The notes beneath the pieces were generated by a model that worked only from the letters and a program-made list of their open reading frames with translations, was not told the origin of the DNA and made no database searches. The position numbers and the translations under genes are program-made. 64,000 nucleotides of DNA from Rugosimonospora acidiphila (lineage in GTDB: Bacteria; Actinomycetota; Actinomycetes; Mycobacteriales; Micromonosporaceae), in assembly GCF_039543385.1 (NCBI RefSeq), contig NZ_BAABJQ010000014.1, positions 62,001-126,000 on the forward strand, read 5' to 3'. Numbering within the stretch: position 1 is the first letter of the stretch; every line of letters starts with the position of its first letter. This document shows positions 1 through 8,878 of the stretch, in pieces.

Positions 1-13
1 ATACCCTCGGACT

Positions 14-1015
14 ATGCCGCTTGCATCCATCCCGAGCCCGTCGCAGAACGGTTTCCACCTGGGACCGCTCTTCGTCCACTTTTACGGGGTGATGTACCTC
101 GTCGGCATCGCCCTGGCCATCCTCATCGGCCGCCGCCGGTGGCGCGCGATGGGCGGCGATCCGTCCCTGATCGAGGAGATGGCCGTGTGGGGCGTGCCGG
201 CGGGGATCGTCGGCGGCCGCATCTACTTCGACCTGACCACGCCGCAGTTCATCCCGCCGCACTGGTGGGGTCCGCTCGCGGTCTGGGACGGCGGCCTGGG
301 CATCTGGGGCGGTGTGGCCCTGGGCACACTCGTATGCGTCTGGCGGCTGCGCCGGGCCGGGGTCAGCGTCACCGCCATGATGGACGCGCTGGCGCCCGCG
401 CTGCTGGTGGCCCAGGCGATCGGCCGGATCGGCAACTACTTCAACCAGGAGTTGACCGGCGGACCGACCAACCTGCCCTGGGGCCTGGAGATCTCTCCCG
501 CCCACCGTCCGGCCGGATTCCTCCAGGACCCGACGTTCCACCCCACGTTCCTGTACGAGCTGGTCTGGGATCTGGCGCTGGCCGGGTTCCTGGTCTGGCT
601 CGGCCGGCGTGGCAGGGTCCGCACCGGCAGCCTGTTCGCGCTGTACGTCGCCGGGTACTCGGCGTTTCGCATCTTCGAGGAGACGCTGCGCGTGGACCCC
701 TCGCAGCACTTCCTCGGCCTGCGGCTGAACTTCTACATCGCCTCGGTGCTGACCGCGGCCGGTCTGGCCTGGTTCGCGCTGCTGCAGCGGGGGCGCCGGA
801 GCGACCCGGCCGAGCCGGGTGGTGGCGTGGGCGAACAGTCCGAAGGACTCCTCCGGGACGCCTCGGCGGGCCCGGACCTCGGCGGGCGGGCCGCCACCGA
901 GGCGGGCGACGACGGCGGGGACGAACCGGACGGCGGGAGCGGGAGCGGCACCGACGGCAACGCCCGGCCGCGCGTGCGGGGCGGAGTCGGGCCGGTCTCA
1001 CCCGAGGCGGGCTGA
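14..1015 (+). CDS. lgt: Prolipoprotein diacylglyceryl transferase
   Basis: Transfers the diacylglyceryl group of phosphatidylglycerol to the lipobox cysteine of prolipoproteins, the first step of lipoprotein maturation, in the cytoplasmic membrane. The 333-residue protein has the family's multi-pass profile and the signature block around residues 136-150 (IGRIGNYFNQELTGGPT), preceded by GGLGIWGG and followed near residue 220 by YSAFRIFEETLR. The last 70 residues are a Gly/Asp/Glu-rich hydrophilic tail of the type seen in actinobacterial Lgt. The start at 14 gives the usual N-terminus (MPLASIPSP, then FHLGPLFVHFYG). In many actinobacteria lgt follows the trp genes; the upstream neighbour lies outside this window. 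A 7-bp stem (GGTCTCA/TGAGACC, 994-1019) overlaps the stop codon. Confidence 0.97.
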   Translation: MPLASIPSPSQNGFHLGPLFVHFYGVMYLVGIALAILIGRRRWRAMGGDPSLIEEMAVWGVPAGIVGGRIYFDLTTPQFIPPHWWGPLAVWDGGLGIWGGVALGTLVCVWRLRRAGVSVTAMMDALAPALLVAQAIGRIGNYFNQELTGGPTNLPWGLEISPAHRPAGFLQDPTFHPTFLYELVWDLALAGFLVWLGRRGRVRTGSLFALYVAGYSAFRIFEETLRVDPSQHFLGLRLNFYIASVLTAAGLAWFALLQRGRRSDPAEPGGGVGEQSEGLLRDASAGPDLGGRAATEAGDDGGDEPDGGSGSGTDGNARPRVRGGVGPVSPEAG

Positions 1016-1028
1016 GACCCGCGCCACC

Positions 1029-1112
1029 GCGCCCTGGGCCTGGACCGCGCCCAGGGTGTTGACCGCGCCCAGGGCTTGGACCGCGCCCAGGGTGTTGACC
1101 GCGCTCAGGGCT
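1029..1112. repeat. 18-bp tandem repeat array between convergent genes
   Basis: About four degenerate copies of an 18-bp unit (ACCGCGCCCAGGGTGTTG and the variant ending GGGCTTGG) fill the gap between lgt and the sulfotransferase. The first copy pairs with an inverted CCCTGGGC at about 1033-1040 to form a stem with GCCCAGGG, so the array may also serve as a bidirectional transcription stop. There is no U-tract. Confidence 0.7.
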
Positions 1113-2058
1113 TGAACGGGTAGCCGTAGCGGTGCAGCACCGGCGCCGCCACGGTGGTCGCGATGAGCCGGTCCCGCGACGGTTGGCTGCGCTGCCACTC
1201 GCCGCTGTCCCTGAGCACCACCTCACCGGTGCGGCTGCGCACCGGGTTGCCGGCGATCGCGTGGCTGACCGGCACGCGTACCGTGCGCTCGTCGGCGAAG
1301 CTGGACTCGTCGAGGGTCTCGCCGACCCAGTCGGCCAGCTCGGCGATCGTGTCGCGCGGGGCGGCGATGAAGTCCTCGTACCTCATCCGGCGCAGGCGCT
1401 CCCGGCCGGTCCGGTACGTGATGAGTTCCGAGCTCACGTTCAGCAGCAGCCAGCGCAGCGTCGCGTCGAAGGAGGAACGCTGCCGGATCTGGTCGCCAGC
1501 GCCGCCGCTGTACTGCCGGTTGCGCCACGAGTACGCCGACGCGCGCGGGTCACGCACCAGGTGCACGTAGTACGGCGCCAGGGAGGGCGCGTACCGCAGC
1601 ACGAGGGCGTGCGACGGCCGCTTGGAGGAGTCGACGATGACCCGGCAGCCGGTCACCTTGGCGATGGCCGAGTAGAGGTCGTCGGTGGCGTCCCGGAAGG
1701 CCGCCAGGGCGGGCCAGGCCTGGTCCGGGCGGGTGCGCATCAGCCGGACGAGGTTCGACTCCCGGAGCACCTCCCGCTGGTAACGCACGATCTGGTCGAG
1801 ATCGATGTGGGTCAGCTCGGCCAGCACCTTGCCCCACACCGGGCACTCGGACAGCTGCTCGCCGCAGGCGCACGGGGTGTTGTGGGTCAGCACCGGATCC
1901 CACAGGTACCGGATCTCACCGGCGTAGAAGAAGCCGTTGCCGGCGCCGAGCACCTGCCCGAGGGTGGTGCTCCCGCTGCGACCGCGACCGAGGATGTAGA
2001 CCACCTTGGTCAGCGAGCCGCGCTCGGGGCTTCCGGCGGGTACGGAGGCGGTGTTCAC
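1105..2058 (-). CDS. Sulfotransferase family protein
   Basis: PAPS-dependent sulfotransferase fold, predicted to move a sulfuryl group from PAPS to an unknown hydroxyl or amine acceptor in the cytosol. The 5'-phosphosulfate loop is GRGRSGSTTLGQ near residue 24, and the 3'-phosphate site is VHLVRDPRASAYSWR around residues 165-180. A CACGEQLSECPVWG segment at residues 60-75 carries three cysteines. I chose the GTG at 2058 because GGGAGAG sits about 7 bases upstream; the frame stays open further upstream (to 2175), but that extension is arginine-rich and has no family similarity that I can see. It converges on lgt and diverges from the HpnB-like gene. No PAPS synthesis gene is nearby and the substrate is unknown. 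Confidence 0.85.
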   Translation of the reverse strand: MNTASVPAGSPERGSLTKVVYILGRGRSGSTTLGQVLGAGNGFFYAGEIRYLWDPVLTHNTPCACGEQLSECPVWGKVLAELTHIDLDQIVRYQREVLRESNLVRLMRTRPDQAWPALAAFRDATDDLYSAIAKVTGCRVIVDSSKRPSHALVLRYAPSLAPYYVHLVRDPRASAYSWRNRQYSGGAGDQIRQRSSFDATLRWLLLNVSSELITYRTGRERLRRMRYEDFIAAPRDTIAELADWVGETLDESSFADERTVRVPVSHAIAGNPVRSRTGEVVLRDSGEWQRSQPSRDRLIATTVAAPVLHRYGYPFKP

Positions 2059-2602
2059 AATGACTCTCCCGGTAGGTTCTCGCCAGGGCTGACGGTGCCG
2101 GAGCGCGGCGGCCCGCACGGGTGGGCAGCGACATGAGGAAGGATTCTCACGGGCGGTGATGACCTTCCGCCGCACGCGGCCGGCGCGCCCGTGGGCGCCG
2201 ATCGGAGACGGTCGGCACGCGGGTCGCCCGTGGCTGCATGCCGCCCCCTGCTCCGCCGGTCATCCGTTCGCCCGCTCGATGCCACTGTCGCCGAGCGGCG
2301 ACCACGGGCCGGCCGGCGAGACGGCGGCGCGTGGCGTGTAGCCGATACTCGACCTCATAGCTCAAAACATGCTGCGGGCACGGTGGATAGTAACTCAAAG
2401 CCCGCTGTGATCCGTCTGATGGGGGTCTGGCCCGAAAGGCACCGGCGTGTTCGCCCGCGCCACGACCGGCCCGGTGCCGCCGCCCGGTTGCCGCCGCCCG
2501 GTTGCCGCCGCCGGTGCCGCCGCCCCGTTCCCGCCGCCGGTTCCACCGCACCGGCCCCGCCCCCGCGGCCATCGGCGGCTCGCGGGCTGGCAGGCTGCCG
2601 GT
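2059..2602. other. Divergent intergenic region with proline-coding repeats
   Basis: This 544-base gap separates the divergent sulfotransferase and glycosyltransferase genes. Bases 2340-2400 are the only AT-richer stretch (CGATACTCGACCTCATAGC and following) and are the likely promoter zone. Bases 2476-2545 are a degenerate GCCGCCGCCCGGTT repeat. I see no convincing gene. Confidence 0.5.
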
Positions 2603-3736
2603 GTGGCGATCCTCCTGGTACTGGCCGGCGTGGCGCTGCTGGCCTGGGTCTGGCTGGCGCTGGCGCGCGGGATGTTCTGGCGCACCGACGTCCGGCTGCC
2701 GGATGGAGCGGCCCCGCAGCACTGGCCGTCGGTGGCCGTCGTCGTACCCGCGCGGGACGAGGCGGCCATCCTGCCCGGCACGCTGCCCACGCTCGCCGGC
2801 CAGGAGTATCCGGGCCCGGTGCGGGTGATTCTGGCCGACGACAACTCGACCGACGGCACCCGGGCGCTGGTCACCGAGCGGTGGCCCACGGTGACCATCG
2901 TGGATCCGGGTGAGCCGCCGACCGGGTGGGCCGGCAAGCTCTGGGCCCTGCGGGCCGGCGTGGCCGAGGCCGGGCCGGTGGACTACCTGCTGTTCACCGA
3001 CGCGGACATCGCGCACCGGCCGGACTCGCTGGCCGCCCTGGTGCGCGCCGCCGAGCGGCACGACCTCGACCTGGTCTCGCAGATGGCCCGGTTGCGCGTG
3101 GCCAGCGCCTGGGAACGCGTGGTGGTGCCCGCGTTCGTGTACTTCTTCGCCCTGCTGTACCCGTTCCGGTGGAGCAACCGGCCCGGTACCCGCACGGCGG
3201 CGGCGGCCGGCGGCTGCGGGCTGGTGCGCCGGGCCGCCCTGGAGCGGGCCGGCGGGCTGGACGGGATCCGGGGCGCGGTCATCGACGACGTGGCGTTGGC
3301 GCGGCTGCTCAAGCGGGCCGGTGGGCGCACCTTCCTCGGGCTCGCCGACCGGGTCGACTCGATCCGGCCGTACCCGCACCTGGACACCCTGTGGCGGATG
3401 GTGTCCCGTAGCGCGTACTCGCAGCTGCGTTACAACCCGGTGGTGCTCGCGGGTACCGTGCTGGGGCTGGCACTGGTGTTCCTGGTGCCTCCGGTGTCCA
3501 CTGTGGTCGGTGCGCTCACCGGCGACGTGCCGGTGCTCGCGGCCGGGGCCGCCGGCTGGCTGCTGATGGCCGCCACGTACGCGCCGATGCTGCGCTACTA
3601 CCGGCAGCCGTGGCCGGCGGCGTTGGCGTTGCCGTTCACCGCGACGCTGTACCTGGCGATGACCGTGGACTCGGCCGTGCAGCACTACCGGGGACGCGGC
3701 GGCGCCTGGAAGGGACGCACGTATTCGGCGGGGTAG
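2603..3736 (+). CDS. hpnB: Family 2 glycosyltransferase, HpnB-like
   Basis: GT-A fold glycosyltransferase that matches the hopanoid-associated HpnB family along its whole length. An N-terminal membrane helix (AILLVLAGVALLAWVWLAL) and FWRTD lead into the GT2 core: VVVPARDEAA, then ILADDNSTDGT, then the DXD-type LLFTDADIAH near residue 130. The HpnB-typical stretch FFALLYPFRWSNRPGTRTA follows, then AAAGGCGLVRRAALERAGG and IDDVALARLLKR, and finally C-terminal membrane helices ending AWKGRTYS. The GTG at 2603 is chosen because the frame upstream encodes only Pro/Arg-rich repeat sequence; the ribosome site is weak. HpnB is named for its location in hopanoid clusters and its acceptor is not established. 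No squalene-hopene cyclase or other hpn gene is visible here, so function rests on similarity alone. Confidence 0.85.
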   Translation: MAILLVLAGVALLAWVWLALARGMFWRTDVRLPDGAAPQHWPSVAVVVPARDEAAILPGTLPTLAGQEYPGPVRVILADDNSTDGTRALVTERWPTVTIVDPGEPPTGWAGKLWALRAGVAEAGPVDYLLFTDADIAHRPDSLAALVRAAERHDLDLVSQMARLRVASAWERVVVPAFVYFFALLYPFRWSNRPGTRTAAAAGGCGLVRRAALERAGGLDGIRGAVIDDVALARLLKRAGGRTFLGLADRVDSIRPYPHLDTLWRMVSRSAYSQLRYNPVVLAGTVLGLALVFLVPPVSTVVGALTGDVPVLAAGAAGWLLMAATYAPMLRYYRQPWPAALALPFTATLYLAMTVDSAVQHYRGRGGAWKGRTYSAG

Positions 3737-3802
3737 CGGCTGTGGCGCCTCCACCGTAGGTAGCCGTCCACCGTCTCGGCGCCGCGGACGTATCGTGCAC
3801 CC

Positions 3803-4789
3803 ATGCGCTTGGTGAGCATCGACGACATCGCTGCGGCAGCGGCCCGCCTGAACGGCCGGATCGTACCCACTCCCCTGCTGCCCTCCTCCCGGCTGAGCCA
3901 GACCCTCGGGGTACCCGTCGCGGTGAAGGCGGAGAACCTTCAGCATGCCGGCAGCTTCAAGGTTCGCGGCGTCTTCAACGCCCTGCTGGCGCGGCAGTCC
4001 CGCGGCGAACTGCCCAAGGGTGTCGCCACGTTCTCCGCCGGCAATCACGCCGCGGCCACCGCGTTCGGCGGGAGCGCCCTCGGGCTCCCCGTGGTCGTGT
4101 GCATGCCGCCCAACGCGGTGGTCACGAAGGTCGAGTCCGTCCGCCGGTACGGCGGCGAGATCGTGTTCACGGACGACCTGTTCGGCACCTGCCAGGAGGT
4201 TGCCCGCGAGCGGGGGTACGCGCTGCTGCACCCGTTCGACGACCCGGACATCATCGCCGGCCAGGGAACGGTCGGCGCGGAGATCATTCGGGACGCGCCC
4301 GACGCCGACCTGGTGCTGGTGCCGGTAGGCGGCGGAGGGCTGATCAGCGGCGTGGCGGCGGCGGTCAAGGGTCTGCGGCCCGGCGCCCGGGTGATCGGGG
4401 TGGAGCCGGTGACGTCGAACGCGATGACCTACGCGCTGCGGATGGACGCGCCCGCGCCGCTGCCGTCCCGGCCGGTCTCCATCGCCGATGGCCTGACCGC
4501 CCCGTTCGCGGGCGAGCACACGCTGGCGCACGTGCGCGCGCTGGTCGACGAGATCATCGAGATCCCCGAGGACGCCATCCTGCGCGCCTGGTGGGAGCTG
4601 CTGGACGCGAGCAAGCTCCTGGTCGAGCCGTCGGCCGCGGTGGGGCTCGCCGCGCTGCGCTCCGGGCTGGTCGACCCCACCGCCGGCGCTACGGGTACGG
4701 GTACCGGTACGACGGTGCTGGTGCTGTCCGGGGGCAACGTCGCCCCGGCCGGTCTGGCACGTCTCGACAAGGTAGCCGAAGCGGTCTGA
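3803..4789 (+). CDS. PLP-dependent threonine/serine dehydratase, catabolic type
   Basis: Fold-type II PLP enzyme that deaminates L-threonine or L-serine to 2-oxobutyrate or pyruvate plus ammonia. At 328 residues it is the short form without a C-terminal ACT regulatory domain, so it resembles catabolic TdcB or serine racemase/hydroxyaspartate lyases rather than biosynthetic IlvA. The PLP lysine is Lys53 in AGSFKVRG. The substrate loop is FSAGNHAAATA, the phosphate-binding glycine loop is VPVGGGGLISG near residue 173, and LVLSGGNVAP lies at the C-terminus. A TATCGT box at 3791-3796, 6 bases before the ATG, suggests a leaderless transcript. Substrate preference between Thr, Ser and hydroxyaspartate cannot be told from sequence. 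Confidence 0.9.
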   Translation: MRLVSIDDIAAAAARLNGRIVPTPLLPSSRLSQTLGVPVAVKAENLQHAGSFKVRGVFNALLARQSRGELPKGVATFSAGNHAAATAFGGSALGLPVVVCMPPNAVVTKVESVRRYGGEIVFTDDLFGTCQEVARERGYALLHPFDDPDIIAGQGTVGAEIIRDAPDADLVLVPVGGGGLISGVAAAVKGLRPGARVIGVEPVTSNAMTYALRMDAPAPLPSRPVSIADGLTAPFAGEHTLAHVRALVDEIIEIPEDAILRAWWELLDASKLLVEPSAAVGLAALRSGLVDPTAGATGTGTGTTVLVLSGGNVAPAGLARLDKVAEAV

Positions 4790-4974
4790 GCCCCGCCCCG
4801 CCAATCGCTGCCTCCCCGGACTCGCCCGGCCGGACTCGCCTCCCCGGACTCGCCGCGCCGGCCCGGCGCGGGCGGAGTCTGGGGCGTCGATCCGGCCGCG
4901 TCGTCGCAGCGCGGTCGGATCGCGGTTGTGCTCGCCGGGGCCGGCGACCGTTCGATCGACGCAACGGGATCCGG

Positions 4975-5685
4975 TCAGTCCCAGCAGAGGCAGAACGGCT
5001 TGCCGGCCGGGTCGGCGTAGACCCGCCAGTTCACTCCGCTGAAGGAAAGCGAGGTGGCGCCGAGCTTGCGCACCGCCGCCTCGGCCGCGTCGACGTCGTC
5101 CACGGTGACGTCGAGATGGAACTGCTGCGGGTGCGCCGGGTCGGGCCAGCGCGGCGCGTGGTACTCGGTGATCTGCTGGAACATCACCGGCTGCGCCCCG
5201 TCCTCACCGATCATCGCCACGCCCTCGCCCTCGTAGGTGACGGGCTTGCCGAGGAGTTCCGCGTAGAACGTGCTGAGCTGTTTGGCGTCCGGGCAGTCGA
5301 GCATCACGCCCATCAGCGTGGTCTCCTGCTTCGCCGGAAACAGGCACAGGTCGAACGGGTGCCCGGCCGGGTCGGCCAGCGTGTACCAGTTTTCGCTCTT
5401 GCGCAGCGGCTGGGCGCCCAGCTCGACCGCCAACGCCTCGCCGGCGTCGAGGTCCGGCACGCGCAGGTCCAGGTGCGCCTGCTGGGGGTACGCCGGGTCG
5501 GGCCACCGCGGCGGCACGTGGTCGGTGCTGCGCTGGGCGGCGACGCGCCACCCGTCCCCGGTATCCATCGCGATCCAGCCCTCGTCGGCGTACTGCTCGG
5601 TCCACCCGCCGAGAGCGGTGTAGAACGCGGCGAGCCGCCGTACGTCGGGTGCGTCGACCACCACCGCGCGCAACGTGCCGATCAT
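4975..5685 (-). CDS. Two-domain VOC family protein (glyoxalase/bleomycin-resistance fold)
   Basis: Two tandem vicinal-oxygen-chelate modules of about 115 residues each in 236 residues. Both halves carry the same pattern: an N-terminal 'VVVDAPDVRRLAAFYTALGG' or 'VMLDCPDAKQLSTFYAELLG', a mid-module Q(A/F)HLDLRVPD or QFHLDVTVDD, and a terminal ADPAG(H/K)PFxLC. This is the layout of actinobacterial VOC proteins often labelled glyoxalase; the natural substrate is unknown. GGAGGGGAG precedes the ATG by about 6 bases. It stands alone, converging on the dehydratase gene. Confidence 0.88.
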   Translation of the reverse strand: MIGTLRAVVVDAPDVRRLAAFYTALGGWTEQYADEGWIAMDTGDGWRVAAQRSTDHVPPRWPDPAYPQQAHLDLRVPDLDAGEALAVELGAQPLRKSENWYTLADPAGHPFDLCLFPAKQETTLMGVMLDCPDAKQLSTFYAELLGKPVTYEGEGVAMIGEDGAQPVMFQQITEYHAPRWPDPAHPQQFHLDVTVDDVDAAEAAVRKLGATSLSFSGVNWRVYADPAGKPFCLCWD

Positions 5686-5803
5686 CGGACACTCCCCTCC
5701 TGAGTCACCTCATCATGCCCGGAAACGGCTCGCCCGTCCTCCGGACGGTGGACCGGGCCGGAATTGGGCAGCGGCCCCTCAGCGGTTGCCGCCTCGTTCG
5801 ACG

Positions 5804-5880
5804 CAGCGGAGACCCGACCGCAGCGGAGACTCGACCGCGGCAGACGACCCGACCGCGGCAGATGACCCCGACCGCGACGG
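5804..5880. repeat. Degenerate 17-19 bp tandem repeat
   Basis: Four successive drifting copies of CCGCAGCGGAGACCCGA / CCGCGGCAGACGACCCGA lie upstream of the VOC gene and past the end of the IclR gene. The remaining DNA between 5686 and 5966 shows nothing else that I can identify. Confidence 0.6.
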
Positions 5881-5966
5881 GCGGCCCGGCACGCGACGAC
5901 GACCCGACCTCGGCGGGCGACCCGATCACACCAGCTCGGACACTCGACCCGGATTTGGTTCCGGCA

Positions 5967-6884
5967 CTAACGCGCGGGGTCGAAGACGGCATCCCGGACC
6001 GGTGTGCCTCCCGGGGCCTCGGGGTCGGCACCCCCGGCCACGGTCGCGCCCCCGGTGTTGCGACGGTTGGCGGCGTGGCGGGTAGCGGACTCCTGGACGA
6101 TGATCGGCACGGTGTCCCGCAGGGCCCAGTCCCGGCTGATGTCCGCGGCGGTGCTCAGCAGGCGCGGCAGGTGCTCCCCGGTGAGCTTCTCCATCGAGGT
6201 CTCCGCCGCGTGGACGGTGACGTTGATGGCCGCGACCACCCGGCCGTCGCCGTCGCGTACGCCGGTGGCGACGGAGCGGATGCCGGCGGCCAGGTCCTGA
6301 TCCGCCAGTGCCCAGCCGCGTGCGCGGACCTCGCGAAGCGTCCGGTCGAGTTCATCGCGCTCGGGTTGCCACCGGGCGGCGATGCCCGACCGGCTGGGGT
6401 TCGCGAGGACGTCGGTGAGTTCCGCCGGTTGCAGGGCGGCCAGGAGCACCTTCCCCATCGACGTGGCCGGCGCCGGGAAGCGGGTGCCGATCGTGACCGC
6501 CAGCGTGACGATCTTCGGTACCGCGACCCGGGCGACGTAGACGATGTCGCTGCCGTCGAGCTGCGCCACGGAGGTCGACTCGTCCGTCTGCTCCACCAGG
6601 CGCCGCATGTGCGGCCGGGCGATGTCCCACATGCCCAGCGAGTTGACGTAGGCCATGCCCAGGTCGAGCACCCGGGGAGTGAGCGCGAAGCCACGATCGG
6701 CGGCACGCACGTACCCGAGCTCGTCGAGGGTGAGCAGGATGCGCCGGGCCGTCGGGCGGGCCAGGCCGGTCGCGGCGGCGACCTCGCTCAGCGTCATGAC
6801 CGGCTCCCCCGGCCGGAAACAGCGCAGCACGTCGAGCCCGCGAGCCAGGGCTTCGATGAAGTCGGGTCCCGTCTCCCGTGCCAT
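5967..6884 (-). CDS. IclR-family transcriptional regulator, PcaR/PobR-like
   Basis: A winged helix-turn-helix (residues 7-65: IEALARGLDVLRCF, then MTLSEVAAATGLARPTARRILLTLDELGYV) joined to an IclR effector domain that includes DGSDIVYVARV and PATSMGKVLLA. The FIEALARGLDVL opening is typical of the PcaR/PcaU/PobR branch, which responds to aromatic or aromatic-derived acids; this is family knowledge. The ATG at 6884 gives the standard N-terminus; a GTG at 6929 would add 15 residues. It lies 86 bases downstream of the amidohydrolase on the same strand, so the two are probably cotranscribed. The likely targets are that unit and the divergent dioxygenase operon at 8958-12380. Confidence 0.9.
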   Translation of the reverse strand: MARETGPDFIEALARGLDVLRCFRPGEPVMTLSEVAAATGLARPTARRILLTLDELGYVRAADRGFALTPRVLDLGMAYVNSLGMWDIARPHMRRLVEQTDESTSVAQLDGSDIVYVARVAVPKIVTLAVTIGTRFPAPATSMGKVLLAALQPAELTDVLANPSRSGIAARWQPERDELDRTLREVRARGWALADQDLAAGIRSVATGVRDGDGRVVAAINVTVHAAETSMEKLTGEHLPRLLSTAADISRDWALRDTVPIIVQESATRHAANRRNTGGATVAGGADPEAPGGTPVRDAVFDPAR

Positions 6885-6970
6885 CGCGCCGTCTACCGTC
6901 CGTTCTCGAATCGCCACCGACCCGGGCACATCCGCCGATCCGCGAACGCGTCAGCCCGGAAAACCGAAGG

Positions 6971-8431
6971 CTAATGCTTCCATTGGGCGGTGCCCGCGTC
7001 CCACGCGGTGTACGTGTACGGGTTGTCGAGCACCTTCGTCGCCGGGATGTCCGGGTTCATGCCCTTCGTCCATGCGTCGGCGCCCATGCTGGACATCAGG
7101 TGCTCGATCGTGGCCTGGACGCCGTCGCGCGCCTTCGCCAGGTCGATCCCGACGAGCCGGTGCTCGCGCTTGACCAGGCGACCATTGATCACGACGGAGT
7201 GCACGTCACCGCGTTGCGCCTGGAAGGCCACGTGGCCGTACGGGTTGAGGATCGGGAACATCGCCGGCGAGTGATCATTCTTGATCAGCACCACGTCGGC
7301 CTTCTTCCCCGCCTCCAGGCTGCCCACGCTGGCGTCGAGCCCCAGCGCCCTGCTGCCGCCTCGGGTGGCCCACTCGACGACCTGCTCGGCACGCAGGTGG
7401 CAGTGGGTGATGGTCTCCTGGCGACCGTGCGCCTCCAGGTGCTCGCGGGAACGGTCGGCACCGAGCGTGGTCCGCATCGCCGAGAACAGGTCGCCGCTCC
7501 ACCACACGCTGGTGTCCATGGACAGCGACACCGGGATGTCGTGATGGCGCAGCTGCCAGGTGGGCGGGTATCCCTGCCCGGCGCTCTGCTCGCTCTCGGT
7601 GGACACCGAGACCGAACCGCCGGTGGCGGCGATCCGGTGGTACGAGTCGGGCGTGAGCGTGGCGGCGTGCACGTAGACGGTCGACGGCGTCATGAAGCCG
7701 CCCTCGTGCATGAGCCGGATGCCGTCGTCGTTGGTCGCGCCCCACACGCCCGCGTGGGTGGTGACCGGCACGTCCAACTCGCGGGCGACCTCGAAGGCGG
7801 CCTTCTCCGGGAACGCTGGGTCACCGGTGACGTCGAACGCCAGCTGGAAGCCGAGCATGTCGTCGCCGCGGTGCACGCGCCGCTCGACGAAGTCGCGAAA
7901 CCCCGGGCTGGTCGCCCACTCCCACGGCCCCTGCTGAATGTTGCCGTACGCCAGCACGAAGCGGCCGGGCACGGCCTCGAGCGCGTCGACGGCCGCGTCG
8001 GCGTGCTGCGGCGTCTGCAGGCCGTGCGACCAGTCGACGGTAGTGGTGACCCCGGCGTCGATCGACTCGATGGCGGCCAGCAGGTTGCCGGCGTATACGT
8101 CCTCGGGCCGGAACAGCTTGCCGGACTCGAGGTAATACCACACGAAATACTGGGTCAGCGTCCAGTCCGCGCCGTACCCCCGCATGGCGGTCTGCCACAT
8201 GTGCCGGTGGGTGTCGATCATCCCGGGCATGATGATGCCGCCGGAGGCGTCGATCTCGAGGGCGCCGTCCGGCGCGGCCAGTCCGACGCCGACCTCCGCG
8301 ATCCGCTCCCCGACGACGAGCACATCCGCTCCCGGCAGGACCGTGTGCGCGTCATCCATCGTCAGGACCAGGCCGTTACGAAAAAGTACCGGGCGGCCGG
8401 CTACCGGCTCCCGCTCGTCGCTTGAACTCAT
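6971..8431 (-). CDS. Amidohydrolase-superfamily enzyme (TRZ/ATZ-like)
   Basis: Metal-dependent hydrolase of the cytosine deaminase/atrazine chlorohydrolase branch, likely hydrolysing a C-N, C-Cl or amidine bond in a small, possibly cyclic, molecule. The 486-residue chain has an N-terminal beta-sandwich start (VLFRNGLVLTMDD), a metal-binding loop MIDTHRHMWQ (a DxHRH variant of the usual HxH), VTTHAG near residue 225, VYVHAA, and a late MDTS where related enzymes have a catalytic Asp. A C-terminal sandwich strand follows (GSLEAGKKADVVLIKND). The ATG at 8431 has GGAG about 8 bases upstream. Its position beside the IclR gene and opposite the LigAB operon suggests that it feeds a substrate, for example a ring-opened or N-heterocyclic intermediate, into that pathway. 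Confidence 0.87.
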   Translation of the reverse strand: MSSSDEREPVAGRPVLFRNGLVLTMDDAHTVLPGADVLVVGERIAEVGVGLAAPDGALEIDASGGIIMPGMIDTHRHMWQTAMRGYGADWTLTQYFVWYYLESGKLFRPEDVYAGNLLAAIESIDAGVTTTVDWSHGLQTPQHADAAVDALEAVPGRFVLAYGNIQQGPWEWATSPGFRDFVERRVHRGDDMLGFQLAFDVTGDPAFPEKAAFEVARELDVPVTTHAGVWGATNDDGIRLMHEGGFMTPSTVYVHAATLTPDSYHRIAATGGSVSVSTESEQSAGQGYPPTWQLRHHDIPVSLSMDTSVWWSGDLFSAMRTTLGADRSREHLEAHGRQETITHCHLRAEQVVEWATRGGSRALGLDASVGSLEAGKKADVVLIKNDHSPAMFPILNPYGHVAFQAQRGDVHSVVINGRLVKREHRLVGIDLAKARDGVQATIEHLMSSMGADAWTKGMNPDIPATKVLDNPYTYTAWDAGTAQWKH

Positions 8432-8576
8432 CCCGCTCACTCCAATTCGACAATGAGTACCGGCGGGGCGGACAGCCGTCCGCTGCGCGGTCGGAGGTCG
8501 AGTGACGCCAAGTGTCATCCCGGCCGCCGACGACGTCAAGGGGCCTTGAGCACCGTTCGCGCCCGCGACGCGTGGC

Positions 8577-8592
8577 CTCTACAGTTGCAGAG
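8577..8592. promoter_or_regulatory. Imperfect palindrome in divergent promoter region
   Basis: CTCTACAGTTGCAGAG is a 16-bp imperfect dyad (12 of 16 positions symmetric) between the amidohydrolase start and the CaiB operon. Its place and size would suit an IclR-family operator; that role is inferred only. The surrounding 8432-8957 region is otherwise non-coding apart from the mini-ORF chain at its end. Confidence 0.4.
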
Positions 8593-8685
8593 CGTGGTCG
8601 CGTCAAGCGATTGACAGGGCGCCCGGGGCGGCAGAGACTGGCTGCGACGGACAGTGGTCCGCAGTGCGGACACCATCGACGCCCC

Positions 8686-8816
8686 GACCCGATCGACGCA
8701 CCGATTCGATCCACGACCCGATCCGACCCGACCCGATCCACCGGCGAACTCAGCGTCGCGAGCGGATCCCGCGCAACCATCGGATCCGATCGCACCGCAC
8801 CGCACCGCACCGCACC
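8686..8816. repeat. Low-complexity GATCC/GACCC and CACCG repeats
   Basis: Bases 8686-8745 are drifting copies of a GACCCGATCC-type unit, and 8794-8816 hold four exact copies of the pentamer CCGCA. Replication slippage is the likely origin. I can point to no regulatory role. Confidence 0.6.
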
Positions 8817-8840
8817 CGAGCGGATTCCAGCGTACCGACC

Positions 8841-8878
8841 ATGACGGAGCCCCCACCGTGACCGAGCAGCGAGCATGA
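8841..8878 (+). other. Two overlapping hexapeptide ORFs leading into the CaiB operon
   Basis: An ATG at 8841 opens a 6-codon frame ending TGA at 8861. A GTG at 8858 overlaps it by four bases (GTGA) and opens a second 6-codon frame ending TGA at 8878, which itself overlaps the next mini-ORF (ATGA at 8875). Both are too short for family identification. The exact stop-start overlaps, not the peptides, are the evidence. Confidence 0.45.

Noticed and set aside
2147..4804. 885-codon minus-strand open frame
   Set aside because: Antisense to the glycosyltransferase and dehydratase genes and crossing their intergenic region; low-complexity Arg/Gly/Pro/Gln sequence with no family features.
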